Assembly (NCBI GenBank): GCA_016786745.1
Contig: JAEUVS010000042.1
Span: 1 to 64,000, forward strand
Direction of reading: 5' to 3'
Source: Chitinophagaceae bacterium
GTDB lineage: Bacteria; Bacteroidota; Bacteroidia; Chitinophagales; Chitinophagaceae
DNA length: 64,000 nucleotides
This document shows, in pieces, positions 17,567-26,756 of this stretch. The position numbers and the translations under genes are program-made. The first letter of the stretch is position 1. Every line of letters begins with the position of its first letter. The notes beneath the pieces were generated by a model. The model saw only the letters and a program-made list of their open reading frames with translations, did no database searches and was not told where the DNA came from.

Positions 17567-20500
17567 TTAGAATACCAGGTTTAAGTTTACTCCAAAGCGA
17601 CGCATGGTTGGCGACTGAAGATCGGTTCCACCTTTTGAATAATTGTATTGGTCGAGGTCTACATCCTTGAAGCGTTTATCGCCATAGAAGTACAACAGGT
17701 TTCTGCCCACCAGTGAAACCGATGCTCTCTGAATAAATGTCCTTGCGAGAATGTTTGACGGCAGGGTGTAAGTAATTGTTACCTCCCTGAGCTTCGCAAA
17801 TGTTTTGCTCATCAGGTTGGCTTCTTCAATATTGTAATATTTACTCAGGTAATCCTGGATGCGCGTAACCTGCGTGTTTTCCTCAAACTGCAGATCTTTA
17901 TAATTAATGATTTCACCCGTTTCCGAATCGAAATTGATAGGAACGTTATTCGAAACAACAACCCCCTCACCTACGTAGATCCCGGGATAGCTTGCATCAC
18001 CAGAATGCTGGTAGTCAGACAATCTTGCTTCACCAATTTTACCCTGGACGGTTTCAATATTACGTCCCCCACGCATCGTTTTATTATGCATGTAATCTGA
18101 AGTAACACCACCTACGTTTCCGTCAAACTGAAATCCAACAGAAAAGTTTTTGTACGTTACAGCGTTATAGATGCTCCATTGAAATTTTCCATTCAGATAA
18201 CCGAGGAATTGGGCAACCGGATTATACAACGGTTTTCCTGCCTCGTCGTTGATGATTTGTCCATCGGGAGATTTAGCAAACGCGCCTGCGTAGAATTTAT
18301 CTACCCTATCGCCCTTTCGATAGAACTGCCTGTAAATATTTTGTCCGGGAGGAAGTTCAAGATAAACATCTTTGAAAGTGCTCCAGTTTACAAGTACGTC
18401 CCAATTGAGGTTCCTCGTTCTTACAGGCGTTCCTGAAAGCGAGAGCTCGTAACCGGTTTTCTTTGTTTTCAGTGCATTCAGGTAGTAAAAGCCGTAACCT
18501 GAAGCAGTAGAGATTGGGTTCTGCAAAATCTGGGGACCGTCTATATACTGAAATGCTGTGGCGCTCAGACCAAGCCGGTTGCCGAGAAACTTGATGTCGA
18601 ACCCTTCTTCAAAGTTTACGCGGTTAAGCGGTTTGATATTCGGATCGTAAAGATTGCTGGTGTATGAAGCAGCTGTTTGATTATTATAAGGTTTGCTGGT
18701 AGAGTACACGGCAGACAGCGAATAATCGGGTCCGCCGTAAGGTGATAAATAGTTGTTACCGTAGTCAAGCGGATAGTCGCTCAGGGAATTTCCTTCGGTT
18801 GGAGTGCGGAATGCAGATAAAGAGTTGAACGGAGCAATACCAACAGTTGGATAAGTAGCATCGCCATGCACCGCCGCATACGAACCTCTTATTTTAAGAA
18901 AAGAAATAGCCGAAGGAAGGTCAATGTAATCAGAAATTACCGACGCGACAGATACACTCGGATAAAAATAGCTATTGTGATTTTCAGGTAACGCCGACGA
19001 TTTATCCACGCGACCCGTGAAAGCAACCGTTGCATACCTGTCTATCGATAAATCGAGCGAAGCGTATGCGCTAAATACTCTCATGTCTGAGGCAAAGCTG
19101 TTTGCCTGCACAGGATTGCGGGAATTGCTGAAACTATACACATTCGGCACGTTCAGGTAATCGGTAGAAGTAAAATTTGAATTATATGCGAACGACCTGA
19201 TATTTCCACCGACTAGTCCAGTAAGATTAATCATCTTTTTAACTGTATAGTTGTAGTTGAGCTGGAACTCGGTATTGTTCTCAAATAGATTCCTGCGATC
19301 TTCACGATAATCACCAAATGCGCCTTCGCGGCTATATGGATGGGCCGAGAAAGGCATTTTTTCGCTGCGGAAAAGGTCATATGTGGTAACCTGCGTGCGA
19401 AGTGTTGCATTTAGGTTGTCGTTTATTTTATAGTTCCCGGAAATGTATCCGTAAACATCATTTTTATGATGGCCCCTTAACCATTCATACACCATAAACC
19501 AGGGATTGTGGTAGCGCTGATACTCCGCAAAAACTGATTGTGTACCCACTTTTCCTGTTTGCCAGATTCCCCTGATATCCGGCGCCATTACGTCCCAGTC
19601 TGCACCTGTCCAGACCGACATGTTGTAAATAAGGCTGTTTGGACCATAGTCAACATCCGGGAAATTATCGGTGAACTGCCTGTTGTAGTTAAGGTTCGCT
19701 TCTATCTTGAGTCGCTTTCCCGGGTTGAAAGAACCATAAAGGTTGAAGTTTGAAATGTTGAGATCAGTATTCGGAATAATGCTCTGCTGGTAAGAATGCG
19801 AAACTGAAAAACGCATATTGTAATTTTCGCCGTTGGCAGAAAGAGCAACATTGTTTGTGGTCTGGAAGCCGGCACGCAAAAAACGTTTGAGATTGTCCTT
19901 ACCACGCGCCACCCACGGAGTTGGTTTGATATTACCCGTCCAGTCCTGGTCATCACCACCGGGGTAGGTTGTTACATATGTTTGATTAGGGTCGTATTCT
20001 CCATCATACTGAGGTATAAGTTGCCCTTCGAATCGCGGACCCCACACGTCGTAGTCATTATCATTCTTACCACCACCCTTTCCGTTTCCAAAAGCGTAAA
20101 GACTATTTTCGCCAGGACCATATTCGTCCTGGATTCTCGGAAAAGCGATAAATCCTTTATCGATAGAATTGGTTGAGTTGACTTCAACTGTATAGCCTTT
20201 CCTGAACTTGCTGCCTTTTTTTGTTGTTATGAGAATCGCACCAAACTGCGCGCGACTTCCATACAGGGCCGCCGCTGTCGGGCCTTTCAGAATTGAGAAT
20301 GATTCAATATCATCGGGGCTGATATTCCAGGTGTCGGAGTTGATGGGAATACCGTCTACTACATACAGGGTAATTTCATTGCCACGAAGCAAGACGGTCG
20401 GTTTCCTCAGTAGCTCGGCCGATGGCCCAACTGAAAGACCCGCGACTTTTCCAACCAAACCTGTGATGGGGTTTTGATCGCGTGCTTTAACAAGGTCCTC

Positions 20501-20887
20501 ACCCTTTACTTCCTGAACTGCATAACCTATTCGTTTTACTTCTTTCTTTACTCCAAGAGCAGTTACCACCACCTCGGAAAGATTTTTCTGATCGGGAGCC
20601 AGCCTTATTTCCCCTGCATCAATTGCCTTGATCTCTTTTCCTGAGTAACCGATATTGGTGATGAGCAGGATGTCGGTATCGAAGGCATCGATGCGAAAAG
20701 TTCCGTTTGCATCGGAAACGGAAGTTTTGCTCGTGTTCTTATTAAAAACGGTTGCGCCTGCGAGAGGTAAATTGGCGTCGTCGGTAATCCTGCCCGTTAC
20801 GTTCCGCTGCGCCATAGCGAGGTATGACAACGTAAGCATGCAGACTGTGAGTAGTAAATGCCTGGAGCGGGAGTAAATGTTTCGCAT
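17567..20887 (-). CDS. SusC/RagA TonB-dependent outer membrane transporter
   Basis: An 1106-residue SusC-type receptor. After the signal peptide comes a carboxypeptidase-D-regulatory-like domain (about residues 28-100, NVTGRITDDANLPLAGATVF), then the plug with the SusC signatures LSEVVVTALGVKKEVKRIGYAVQEV and YVVDGIPINSDTWNISPDDIES, and a large 22-strand barrel ending in the terminal Phe of GVNLNLVF. It imports a ligand delivered by SusD using TonB energy. It is the first gene of the phosphonate operon; no ECF/anti-sigma N-terminal extension (STN domain) is present, so it is not a trans-envelope signalling receptor by itself. Confidence 0.95.
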   Translation of the reverse strand: MRNIYSRSRHLLLTVCMLTLSYLAMAQRNVTGRITDDANLPLAGATVFNKNTSKTSVSDANGTFRIDAFDTDILLITNIGYSGKEIKAIDAGEIRLAPDQKNLSEVVVTALGVKKEVKRIGYAVQEVKGEDLVKARDQNPITGLVGKVAGLSVGPSAELLRKPTVLLRGNEITLYVVDGIPINSDTWNISPDDIESFSILKGPTAAALYGSRAQFGAILITTKKGSKFRKGYTVEVNSTNSIDKGFIAFPRIQDEYGPGENSLYAFGNGKGGGKNDNDYDVWGPRFEGQLIPQYDGEYDPNQTYVTTYPGGDDQDWTGNIKPTPWVARGKDNLKRFLRAGFQTTNNVALSANGENYNMRFSVSHSYQQSIIPNTDLNISNFNLYGSFNPGKRLKIEANLNYNRQFTDNFPDVDYGPNSLIYNMSVWTGADWDVMAPDIRGIWQTGKVGTQSVFAEYQRYHNPWFMVYEWLRGHHKNDVYGYISGNYKINDNLNATLRTQVTTYDLFRSEKMPFSAHPYSREGAFGDYREDRRNLFENNTEFQLNYNYTVKKMINLTGLVGGNIRSFAYNSNFTSTDYLNVPNVYSFSNSRNPVQANSFASDMRVFSAYASLDLSIDRYATVAFTGRVDKSSALPENHNSYFYPSVSVASVISDYIDLPSAISFLKIRGSYAAVHGDATYPTVGIAPFNSLSAFRTPTEGNSLSDYPLDYGNNYLSPYGGPDYSLSAVYSTSKPYNNQTAASYTSNLYDPNIKPLNRVNFEEGFDIKFLGNRLGLSATAFQYIDGPQILQNPISTASGYGFYYLNALKTKKTGYELSLSGTPVRTRNLNWDVLVNWSTFKDVYLELPPGQNIYRQFYRKGDRVDKFYAGAFAKSPDGQIINDEAGKPLYNPVAQFLGYLNGKFQWSIYNAVTYKNFSVGFQFDGNVGGVTSDYMHNKTMRGGRNIETVQGKIGEARLSDYQHSGDASYPGIYVGEGVVVSNNVPINFDSETGEIINYKDLQFEENTQVTRIQDYLSKYYNIEEANLMSKTFAKLREVTITYTLPSNILARTFIQRASVSLVGRNLLYFYGDKRFKDVDLDQYNYSKGGTDLQSPTMRRFGVNLNLVF

Positions 20888-20936
20888 TGAAAACAGTTGT
20901 TTGGATTTATGTTTATTGTTGCGGCAAGCGCACGGA

Positions 20937-20951
20937 TGAGTTATAAACTCA
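20937..20951. promoter_or_regulatory. Perfect palindrome upstream of susC
   Basis: TGAGTT-ATA-AACTCA is a perfect 6-base inverted repeat about 50 bases before the susC start, flanked by an outer GCGG/CCGC pair. It lies in the 178-base divergent region shared with the VOC gene and could be an operator or a leader hairpin. I see no convincing TAnnTTTG box for susC here (nearest CATTTTTG, one mismatch). Confidence 0.35.
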
Positions 20952-21065
20952 CCGCAAAAATGGAGGTGCTATGTAACGTTGATCTTAACAGAAGATGAAG
21001 GAATCGTTAACAAGTTTGTATATAGTGCGGCCCACCTTTAAAAATAAAAGTTTATATTTCTTATC

Positions 21066-21449
21066 ATGAAAGCGCCCGCCACATATGGCCTCACGCATAT
21101 CGCGATAGCTGTAAACGACCTTGAACGCACAAAGAAATTTTACTGCAACGTGTTCGACATGGAAGTCATGTACCACGAAGATGATTTCATTCAGCTGACA
21201 ACTCCAGGCTCACACGATATTCTTGTTTTTGAAAAGAAGGAAACGGCCACGTCTCAAACAGGTGGCATTTTACATTTTGGCTTTCGACTGAAAAGCCCTG
21301 GCGATATTACTGAAATGGCTTTGCGCGTGGAAACGTATGGAGGAAAAATTACAGGTCGTGGTGAATTTGTTCCCGGGTCACCATATGTTTTCTTCAAAGA
21401 CCCCGACGGATATGAGGTGGAGATATGGTACGAACTTTTACCCGTTTAA
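21066..21449 (+). CDS. VOC (glyoxalase/dioxygenase fold) family protein
   Basis: A 127-residue single-subunit VOC protein with two beta-alpha-beta-beta-beta modules: THIAIAVNDLERTKKFY at the start and GILHFGFRL with VFFKDPDGYEVEIWYE in the second half. Likely metal ligands are His11, His in ILHFG and Glu in VEIWYE. The superfamily covers glyoxalase I, extradiol dioxygenases and fosfomycin-modifying enzymes; nothing in the sequence decides among them. It is divergent from the susC phosphonate operon. An imperfect -7 box (TATATTTC, 21053-21060) lies just before the ATG. Confidence 0.78.
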   Translation: MKAPATYGLTHIAIAVNDLERTKKFYCNVFDMEVMYHEDDFIQLTTPGSHDILVFEKKETATSQTGGILHFGFRLKSPGDITEMALRVETYGGKITGRGEFVPGSPYVFFKDPDGYEVEIWYELLPV

Positions 21450-22181
21450 ATATTTATTGGGAACATTAGTTGGCGTATAGTCGATACCGTAAGCCTCTCT
21501 GAGAAGCAACTTCACCACCTGCGCGGTGATCTTTTCATTGCGATGCATCTGTGGCAGCAATCCCATCATCGCATAACTGACCGGGTTAACAGAAGGAATA
21601 AAAGTTTCCCAGTCATAGCCTTTCCCCCATATCAATCCTTTGATAGTAATATGAAGATCCACTTTCAAGGAAAGAAGATATTTGAGCATCTCAAATGAAT
21701 TGTTGAGAATCTGGTTTACCGTATGGAAAACAGGAGTCTGGCCCCCGAAACCAAATTCATCCACTCCCGCCTGCGCGTTTACGTCCGCATCGTGCCTCAC
21801 GAGTACCTCAGCACACGACAAATGATTAAACTCCGCACAAATATGAAGAAGTGTTGCGTCGCGAAGCGGGGTAAAAGCGCTGCGTAGCGTATATTTTTTG
21901 TTTACTGCAGTACTATCTATCAAAATTGATTGTTCGAGGGATGTGGCGTCATCCAGCAAAACAGCAAGCAAAACTTTGTCGTCGAATTTTAACCCGTGGT
22001 CAACAAAAGCTCTTACACATTCCTTAAAGCGTTTTGTTCTTCCGTATTCGCTGGTGAGTTCATTGATAAGGGGCTCGTTGCGGAACAGCCCGTTGGGGTC
22101 AACACCATTTTCAAAACATTCGACAATTCCATCAACATCATGAATCTCAATGTCGCCAATGATTTTCTCGAGATAGTCCAT
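21438..22181 (-). CDS. Ankyrin-repeat protein
   Basis: A 247-residue cytosolic protein with degenerate ankyrin repeats. The clearest units are IHDVDGIVECFENGVDPNGLF (start), DATLLHICAEFNHLSCAEVLVRHDADVNAQ (about residues 108-137) and TPVFHTVNQILNNSFEMLKYLLSLKVDLHI (about 148-178). Such proteins bind other proteins; no catalytic motif is present. It overlaps the convergent VOC gene by 12 bases at the 3' ends. Function unknown. Confidence 0.8.
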   Translation of the reverse strand: MDYLEKIIGDIEIHDVDGIVECFENGVDPNGLFRNEPLINELTSEYGRTKRFKECVRAFVDHGLKFDDKVLLAVLLDDATSLEQSILIDSTAVNKKYTLRSAFTPLRDATLLHICAEFNHLSCAEVLVRHDADVNAQAGVDEFGFGGQTPVFHTVNQILNNSFEMLKYLLSLKVDLHITIKGLIWGKGYDWETFIPSVNPVSYAMMGLLPQMHRNEKITAQVVKLLLREAYGIDYTPTNVPNKYLNG

Positions 22182-22227
22182 GGCAATCCAATGTTTTCTC
22201 TAAAATATACAATTTCTTTGTAACACC

Positions 22228-23673
22228 TTGATCCGCCATATTTCCAGAACAGCTTTCTCCTTGTTTGCGTGCCTGACTTTAACCCAGGCATCATCTCAGC
22301 TTTATATTAAAACAGTTGCCGGTAGCGGCTACAATGGAACCAGGGGCGATGGCGGTCCGGCGTTATGTGCGGGCGTTCCCAACCCGACAGGCGTTTGTAT
22401 TGATCCTACAGGAAACATTTATATCGCCTCAGTCAATTCTATACGCCGCGTTGATGCAACAACGGGTATAATCACCACCATTGCCGGAACAGGCGCTAAC
22501 AGTTTTACCGGCGACGGTGGTCTTGCAATAAATGGAAGCATGTTTTCGCCGCAGGGAACTGCGCTCGGCTTCAACGGTAATTTTTATATCGCTGATGTAC
22601 AGAATCAACGAATACGCGTGCTTACCACTACCCTCCCTCAGCCACCTGTAATAAGCAAAGTTGCGGTTACGATAAATCCTGAACTACCGTGTCGCGGTTC
22701 AACGGTCACTTTCGAAGCTGTTGTACAGAATGCCGGCACCGGGCAGACCTATCAATGGTATGTAAACGATAACCCGGTTGGACCAAACAGCGCCACTTTC
22801 AGCACTGCTGATGTAAATGATGGCGACCTGGTGAAATGTGTTTTTTCATCTGACCAATGCACCGGCCCTGAAGAAGTGACCAGCAATGAGGTTTCGGTTG
22901 TATATGGATCGGTAACGGCACCCACTGTAGGTATTTCTTCAACCGCTGCGAAAGTTTGTCCCGGTGAAACGATTACACTTACTGCATCGGTACAGAATGG
23001 TTCGGATGTTTCTTACCAGTGGTATATGAATGACGGGGCCGTTGGCGATGGTACATCGCAGTTTACCTACACACCCGTAAACAGCGAGGACCGGGTACGA
23101 TGTGATGTCAGTTTAACCGGATGCGCGGGCGGTGTGATCAGTACAGAAACGGTAAACACCGGCGTGTATGTTGTGCCCGTTGTGAGCATTACGCCACAGG
23201 AGGCAACGGTTCCTCCGGGTACGGTCGTTCAATTGTCGGCAAATGCTACAGGAGATTTGCAAAGTTATTCATGGATCAGCGCTGAACCATTATCTAACAG
23301 CACGTCGCTTAACGCTGTAACCTCACCGGTTATAAACAGTCATCCCGTAATATTTGTTGGAGAAACAGCTGATGGTTGTGTTGTGAGCGACACGATGAAC
23401 ATTTTTGTGTTCATAAAGATGATCATGCCGAACGCATTCACTCCGAATCGTGACGGCAACAATGATATATTCCGTATTCCGCCTAATGTAAAATTTACGC
23501 TGAAAGAATTTGCGATATTCGACCGGTGGGGCAAAAAAGTGTTTGCGACTGCAGATATTACGCGTGGCTGGACCGGTGAAAACGCGGTTAACGGCACATA
23601 TGTTTACCTGATTACAGGAGAAATTGATGGCCAGAAAACGACGTTTAAAGGAACGGTAGTATTAAGCCGGTAA
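22228..23673 (+). CDS. T9SS type B secreted protein with NHL and Ig-like domains
   Basis: A 481-residue exported protein. After the signal (to about residue 24) come two NHL-type repeats (TVAGSGYNGTRGDGGPA, TIAGTGANSFTGDGG), then two Ig/PKD-like units with the YQWYVND and YQWYMND strands, and a C-terminal gliding-motility-associated type B sorting domain (MPNAFTPNRDGNNDIF, FDRWGKKVF, GTYVYLI). The last domain directs secretion through the type IX system. The only usable start is TTG 22228, as the frame opens shortly upstream without ATG. A near -7 box TTTCTTTG (22213-22220) lies just before it. Surface adhesion is a plausible but unproved role. Confidence 0.85.
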   Translation: MIRHISRTAFSLFACLTLTQASSQLYIKTVAGSGYNGTRGDGGPALCAGVPNPTGVCIDPTGNIYIASVNSIRRVDATTGIITTIAGTGANSFTGDGGLAINGSMFSPQGTALGFNGNFYIADVQNQRIRVLTTTLPQPPVISKVAVTINPELPCRGSTVTFEAVVQNAGTGQTYQWYVNDNPVGPNSATFSTADVNDGDLVKCVFSSDQCTGPEEVTSNEVSVVYGSVTAPTVGISSTAAKVCPGETITLTASVQNGSDVSYQWYMNDGAVGDGTSQFTYTPVNSEDRVRCDVSLTGCAGGVISTETVNTGVYVVPVVSITPQEATVPPGTVVQLSANATGDLQSYSWISAEPLSNSTSLNAVTSPVINSHPVIFVGETADGCVVSDTMNIFVFIKMIMPNAFTPNRDGNNDIFRIPPNVKFTLKEFAIFDRWGKKVFATADITRGWTGENAVNGTYVYLITGEIDGQKTTFKGTVVLSR

Positions 23674-23770
23674 ATTGACCATAAAACACCCGCTTTTTGT
23701 CGTGATTAACCCATTTGATTGTTAAAGAACCGCATCATCTTTGTAAAAACGAACACTAAAAAATTAAATC

Positions 23771-24211
23771 ATGGAAAAGCAACAACACCGCATTACCATC
23801 AATGCTCCCAAAGAGAAAGTATGGACAACATTATGGGATTTGAATACGTACAATAAGTGGACGTCTGCATTTTCAGAGTCTTCCAATGTGCAGACGGATA
23901 ACTGGAAAAAAGGCAGTAAAGTATTGTTTACTGATGGCACCAATAACGGCATGGTCTCGAGGATTGATGAAAACATTCCAAATGAATTCATGAGTTTCGA
24001 GCACCTTGGCGAGATGAGAGATGGCATTGAGGACACTACAAGTGAAAGAGTGGCGGCGTGGAAGGGAGCGCATGAGAACTATACGCTTAAGGAAACGAAT
24101 GGTAAAACGGATTTGCTTGTTGAGATAGATATTTCAGATGAATACGCGCAGATGTTCGCTGAAATGTGGCCCAAAGCGCTGAATAAGGTGAAGGATTTGA
24201 GTGAGAGATAG
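23771..24211 (+). CDS. SRPBCC/START-like domain protein
   Basis: A 146-residue protein of the SRPBCC (Bet v1-like, AHSA1-type) fold: N-terminal HRITINAPKEKVWTTLWDLNTYNKWTSAF is the characteristic first strand and helix pair, and the C-terminal helix is AEMWPKALNKVKDL. Such proteins form a hydrophobic pocket that binds lipids or aromatic molecules. Monocistronic; a one-mismatch -7 box CATCTTTG lies at about 23734. No specific ligand can be assigned. Confidence 0.8.
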   Translation: MEKQQHRITINAPKEKVWTTLWDLNTYNKWTSAFSESSNVQTDNWKKGSKVLFTDGTNNGMVSRIDENIPNEFMSFEHLGEMRDGIEDTTSERVAAWKGAHENYTLKETNGKTDLLVEIDISDEYAQMFAEMWPKALNKVKDLSER

Positions 24212-24219
24212 TTGTTTCG

Positions 24220-24301
24220 CCGCTGATCTCTCGCTTCGCTCGGGATGAAGGCTGTACTGTCATCCCGAACCGACGCGAAGCGGCGCGTGAGGGATCTGCG
24301 G
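24220..24301. repeat. REP-like large imperfect palindrome
   Basis: The left arm (cgctgatctctcgcttcgc..., ending cgggatga near 24248) and the right arm (tcatcccgaaccgacgcg..., ending near 24301) are imperfect inverted copies that would fold into a long hairpin. Its minus strand shares the 16-mer cggttcgggatgacag and the word gatccctcac with the element inside the coding region at 30100-30170, so it is a dispersed repeat. It sits between the SRPBCC and SDR genes and may also act as a terminator. Confidence 0.7.
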
Positions 24302-24368
24302 AGAAAAACGCTGGCTTGAAAAGCTGCCGCTGGCGCATTTATTGCCTGCTATATTCAAAAATCATAAC

Positions 24369-25334
24369 ATGGATGATTTAAAGAATAAAGTAGTGGTGAT
24401 CACAGGCGCATCCAGTGGCGTGGGAAAAGCAATGGCCCTCGAATTCGCAAAATATGGTGCCAAGCTGGTTTTAGCAGCCAGGAGAATCGAGGCATTACAT
24501 GAGGTAGCAGAAGAATGCCGGGAACTGGGCGGCACGGCGGAAGCGGTAGAATGCGACACACGCATTTCGCAGGATGTGCAGGTACTTGCAAAAGTGGCAT
24601 ATGAATCCGGCAATGCCATTGATGTATGGATCAACAATGCAGGCGTGCTTGCGGCCGGTGCATTAGACGAGGTTCCATCGACAATAAATGAAAACGTGAT
24701 ACGCACCAACCTGCTGGGCTACATGAACGGTGCGCAGGAAGCGTTGCCTTATTTTAAATCGCAGGGACATGGAGTATTAATCAATAATATTTCTGTGGGC
24801 GGTTGGTTTCCTGTTCCCTACGCCACGGCATATTCCGCAAGTAAGTTCGGGTTGCGAGGATTTTCAGAAGCGTTGAAAGGCGAGGTAAGCAAATACCCGG
24901 GCATCCATATTGTAGATATTTTTCCGGGTTTTCTCGACACCCCGGGTATACAGCATGCGGCCAATTATACGGGTAAAGTATTGAAACCTGCGCCTCCGGT
25001 AAGCGATCCGCGTCGTGTGGCGCGTGCGGTAGTAAAGCTGGTTAAAAATCCGTCGTCACGAAAAACAATCGGCATAGCATCGGGATTGTTGCGAATGTCT
25101 TATGCGGTAGTCCCGCGCATAGCACGGGGTATAACAGGGATGGTTATACGTAAATATCTGAAGCAGGCGGATGACATAGATCATACAAGCGGAAATGTGC
25201 TGAGACCCGTTGACTACGGAACGGGTATTGACGGCGGATGGAGAAATAAAGGCGTTTCGCGTGAGGCCACTATTGCCATGATGATTTTTGCGGGTGTGGC
25301 AACGGGATTGTATTATGCGCGTTCACGCAAATAA
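24369..25334 (+). CDS. Short-chain dehydrogenase/reductase
   Basis: A 321-residue SDR with the cofactor motif TGASSGVGKA (about residues 12-21), NNAG (about 88-91), the catalytic Ser in NNISVGG and the YSASK motif (YxxxK). The C-terminal extension ends in a hydrophobic helix (ATIAMMIFAGVATGLYYARS) that could anchor it to the membrane. A TTG 27 bases upstream is in frame, but ATG 24369 starts a normal SDR N-terminus. It overlaps the convergent DUF1501 gene by 12 bases. Substrate unknown; similar membrane-tailed SDRs act on lipids or sterol-like molecules. Confidence 0.87.
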   Translation: MDDLKNKVVVITGASSGVGKAMALEFAKYGAKLVLAARRIEALHEVAEECRELGGTAEAVECDTRISQDVQVLAKVAYESGNAIDVWINNAGVLAAGALDEVPSTINENVIRTNLLGYMNGAQEALPYFKSQGHGVLINNISVGGWFPVPYATAYSASKFGLRGFSEALKGEVSKYPGIHIVDIFPGFLDTPGIQHAANYTGKVLKPAPPVSDPRRVARAVVKLVKNPSSRKTIGIASGLLRMSYAVVPRIARGITGMVIRKYLKQADDIDHTSGNVLRPVDYGTGIDGGWRNKGVSREATIAMMIFAGVATGLYYARSRK

Positions 25335-26747
25335 ACTCATCACGGCCTTACCGGTTCCATCGGGCGTTGTATAGAATGGCCGCTCCTCTATTACGTAATT
25401 CGCATCCGGGGCGATTCCGAGTGCGTGATAAATGGTTTGATGTACCTGGTCGATCTTAATCGGCTTATCAATTGTTTTACATGGACGCTCATCCGCGGTT
25501 TTCCCGTACACATATCCCTTTCTTATGCCTCCTCCAAACATCAGGATAGAGCAACCATCTGTAAAGTGCCGGTGCATCCCATAGTTTTTCATTTCGTGAA
25601 TAATGTCGGGTTGTTCAACCTGCTCCTGGACTTTTGCACCGGGGCGCCCCTCCACCATCATATCGCGACTAAATTCACTGGCAAGAATAATCATCGTTCT
25701 GTCGAGCTTTCCTGTTTTATCAAGGTCTTTGATAAGCTGCGCAACTGGACCGTCAATCATCTTCTTCATGTCTTTAATACGGGTGTTCCCGTTGTCGTGC
25801 GTGTCCCATCCTTTAAACGGTTCATATTCTGTGGTAACACTGATAAATCTTGCTCCCTGCTCGGTGAGCCTGCGTGCCATTAAACAACCAAGACCAAACC
25901 TGCCGGTATTGTAGATGTCATAAATTTCTTTCGGCTCATCGCTCAGATCGAACGCTTTTGCTTCGGGCGAACGAAGCAACATGTATGCCTGTTCCATCGA
26001 TCTTTTCAAAGATTCTTTCTGGTAATCGCTGCCGAATTCACCAACAGGGCTTTGTTTAATCAATTCAGAATACAATTTGTTGCGGCTCTCGAACCGTTTC
26101 GACGACATACCTGGCGGCGGTTGTACACTTTCCAGGCCAGCTGAAGGGTCGGGAATTAAAAACGGGCCATATTCGTTACCTAAAAAGCCGGCGGTATGAA
26201 AAGCTTTGAGCTCCTCTCCTTCGCCCACTGTAAATCGCTGTCCAATGTCGATAAAGGCGGGAATTACCGGGTTAAGCGGTCCGAGCTCTTTTGCGATCCA
26301 CGCGCCGATATGAGGAGCAGCAACAGACTGTGGCGGTTCATAACACGTGTGCCAGTGGTATTGATGCCGCGAGTGGAGTATGAAACCGAGGTCAGCAGCA
26401 ACGTATGACCTGATCAAAGTGCCTTTATCCATCACTTTGCCGATAGATTCGAGCCCCTCGGAAAAATAAATATCATCGAGCGCCGTGGGCACACGGTTGA
26501 ATGTGCTTAATACACTGTTTGCCTCCATTCCTTTTTTAAACGGTGTGTATGCTTTGGGATCGAATGTTTCGGTGTGAGGCATCCCGCCTGCCATCCACAA
26601 CAGGATCACGGTGTCGGCCTTTGAGTCAGGCCTTTTTGCATTGCACGACGAAAGGAATTGCGTAACAGGCGCTCCTGCCGCCATCGCAGCCAGCGTGGCC
26701 GCACTCGTCTTCTTTAAAAAATCTCTCCTGTTCCAGCTATTGAACAT
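25323..26747 (-). CDS. DUF1501 (sulfatase-like) Tat-exported protein
   Basis: A 474-residue protein with a Tat signal (NRRDFLKKTSAATLAAMAAG) and a Cys after it (LSSC). The body matches DUF1501, an alkaline-phosphatase-superfamily relative: LLWMAGGMPHTETFDPK, HSRHQYHWHT, RFISVTTEYEPFKGWDTHDN, TMIILASEFSRD and the end HQTIYHALGIAPDANYVIEERPFY. It starts 9 bases after the DUF1549/DUF1553 cytochrome gene; this pair recurs in Planctomycetes, Verrucomicrobia and Bacteroidota. A joint role in breakdown of a sulfated or complex polymer is often proposed but not established. Confidence 0.87.
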   Translation of the reverse strand: MFNSWNRRDFLKKTSAATLAAMAAGAPVTQFLSSCNAKRPDSKADTVILLWMAGGMPHTETFDPKAYTPFKKGMEANSVLSTFNRVPTALDDIYFSEGLESIGKVMDKGTLIRSYVAADLGFILHSRHQYHWHTCYEPPQSVAAPHIGAWIAKELGPLNPVIPAFIDIGQRFTVGEGEELKAFHTAGFLGNEYGPFLIPDPSAGLESVQPPPGMSSKRFESRNKLYSELIKQSPVGEFGSDYQKESLKRSMEQAYMLLRSPEAKAFDLSDEPKEIYDIYNTGRFGLGCLMARRLTEQGARFISVTTEYEPFKGWDTHDNGNTRIKDMKKMIDGPVAQLIKDLDKTGKLDRTMIILASEFSRDMMVEGRPGAKVQEQVEQPDIIHEMKNYGMHRHFTDGCSILMFGGGIRKGYVYGKTADERPCKTIDKPIKIDQVHQTIYHALGIAPDANYVIEERPFYTTPDGTGKAVMSLFA

Positions 26748-26756
26748 AAAATTCGA

